From NCBI GenBank assembly GCA_017998585.1, contig JAGOCT010000133.1, positions 1 through 5,668 on the forward strand: a stretch of DNA of 5,668 bases, written 5' to 3'. A program made the position numbers and the translations under genes. Origin of the DNA: Candidatus Cloacimonadota bacterium. GTDB lineage: Bacteria > Cloacimonadota > Cloacimonadia > Cloacimonadales > WRIO01. Below the pieces are notes generated by a model. That model saw only the letters and a program-made list of their open reading frames with translations, ran no database searches and was not told where the DNA came from. Positions 5,178-5,668 of this stretch are shown one piece after another (positions within the stretch are counted from its first letter, which is position 1; every line of letters begins with the position of its first letter).

Positions 5178-5206
5178 TTGACAATATGTTGAATACTTGT
5201 AATGAT
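5178..5206 (+). promoter_or_regulatory. Promoter of the AAA-ATPase-like gene
   Basis: The -35 is TTGACA (5178-5183). After 17 bases comes AATGAT (5201-5206, 4/6), preceded by TGT, an extended -10. Transcription would start near 5213, at the ribosome site AAGGAGA (5212-5218), giving an unusually short leader of about 10 bases. Confidence 0.5.
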
Positions 5207-5222
5207 GACATAAGGAGAGAAT

Positions 5223-5668
5223 ATGAATAAGATAAAAAGAATACCTTATGGAATCAGCGACTTTGAGGCTGTGAACAGTAAAAATGAATATTATGTTGAT
5301 AAGACCATGTTTATACCTGAAATTGAAAAAACAAAGTTTGTTTTTCTCATCAGACCCCGCCGTTTTGGTAAATCTCTCTTATTAAGCACATTGCAGGCGT
5401 ACTATGATATCAAATATAAAGACAAATTTGAAGAAATGTATCGTGATACATGGATACTGAATAATCCAACTGAAGAAAGAGCAAAATATCTAACCCTATA
5501 CTTCAATTTCTCTGCTATTCTGAAAGATAAAGATAAAGTACAATACGATTTTAACCGGTATTGCAATTTAGAGATTGATACTTTTATGGATAAATATCAT
5601 AATTACATCCCAAAACACATTATTGAATTAGTTAACAGTCAGGAACTTGCTCATGAGAAACTGCATAT
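5223..5668 (+). CDS. AAA-ATPase-like / PD-(D/E)XK nuclease family protein (5' part)
   Basis: The first 148 codons of a longer gene cut by the window edge. The opening KRIPYGISDFEAVNSKNEYYVDKT (described here over residues 4-28) is the hallmark of the predicted AAA-ATPase family (PF09820-like). A Walker A-like RPRRFGKS follows at residues 44-51, then SLLLSTLQAYYD. Residues 87-98 (AKYLTLYFNFSA) are the usual strand region. Full-length members are about 500-580 aa and end in a PD-(D/E)XK nuclease-like domain, not visible here. The biological role of the family is not established. Copies are often numerous in a genome and sit near mobile or defence genes. ATG 5223 has AAGGAGA five bases upstream and its own promoter. 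In the part that can be read there is no frameshift or stop. Confidence 0.9.
   Translation, partial: MNKIKRIPYGISDFEAVNSKNEYYVDKTMFIPEIEKTKFVFLIRPRRFGKSLLLSTLQAYYDIKYKDKFEEMYRDTWILNNPTEERAKYLTLYFNFSAILKDKDKVQYDFNRYCNLEIDTFMDKYHNYIPKHIIELVNSQELAHEKLH

Noticed and set aside
1..5668. CRISPR array, tRNA, rRNA, riboswitch, insertion sequence
   Set aside because: No spaced direct repeats, cloverleaf, rRNA-like stretch, recognised aptamer or transposase were seen. The 19-bp duplicate at 2998-3048 is a pair of operators, not an array.

Overview
The window is low-GC DNA from a diderm (Gram-negative) bacterium. This follows from a TolC-type outer-membrane channel with a signal peptide and a periplasmic lipoprotein adaptor. 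The promoters I can see have TTGACA-type -35 boxes and there are clear AGGAG-type ribosome sites. This does not look like the Bacteroidota promoter style. The gene mix (YbhG-like exporter, MNT/HEPN pair, AAA-ATPase/PD-(D/E)XK protein) is common in Cloacimonadota, Spirochaetota and Bacteroidota, but the sequence alone does not fix the phylum.

Left part (1-3047, all minus strand): a compact efflux operon reading right to left. The order is TetR-family repressor (2344-2964), TolC-like outer-membrane factor (1053-2342), lipoprotein membrane-fusion protein of YbhG/HlyD type (181-1053), and the start of an ABC ATPase of YbhF type (1-179, cut by the window edge). Junctions are +1, -1 and +1 nt, so translation is probably coupled. 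Two identical 16-bp palindromes, 32 bp apart, lie in the TetR promoter. One fills the -35/-10 spacer and the other lies just upstream of the -35. This is a textbook autorepression layout. The set resembles the E. coli cecR-ybhGFSR operon with the outer-membrane channel added; permease genes are expected beyond base 1.

Middle (3079-3660, minus): an uncharacterised 193-aa basic protein with a strong ribosome site, followed by a divergent intergenic region of about 300 bp. That region holds a pyrimidine-rich tract and a perfect 10-nt match to the complement of the 16S rRNA tail.

Right part (3918-5668, plus): a more AT-rich module. It has a TTGACA promoter, a possible 14-codon leader ORF whose stop overlaps the next start (ATGA), a minimal nucleotidyltransferase (MNT, 4010-4330) and an overlapping HEPN protein (4320-4715). 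Together these form a two-gene MNT/HEPN toxin-antitoxin-type pair. After it come about 500 bp without an intact gene: a possible gene remnant, two hairpins and a repeat-like segment. The 5' part of an AAA-ATPase-like/PD-(D/E)XK family gene (5223 onwards) has its own promoter.

Nothing here is a clearly new large system. The most interesting items are the self-contained repressor-TolC-adaptor-ABC operon with twin operators, the leader-ORF coupling upstream of the MNT gene, the HEPN protein lacking the usual RX4-6H motif, and the unassigned 193-aa protein.
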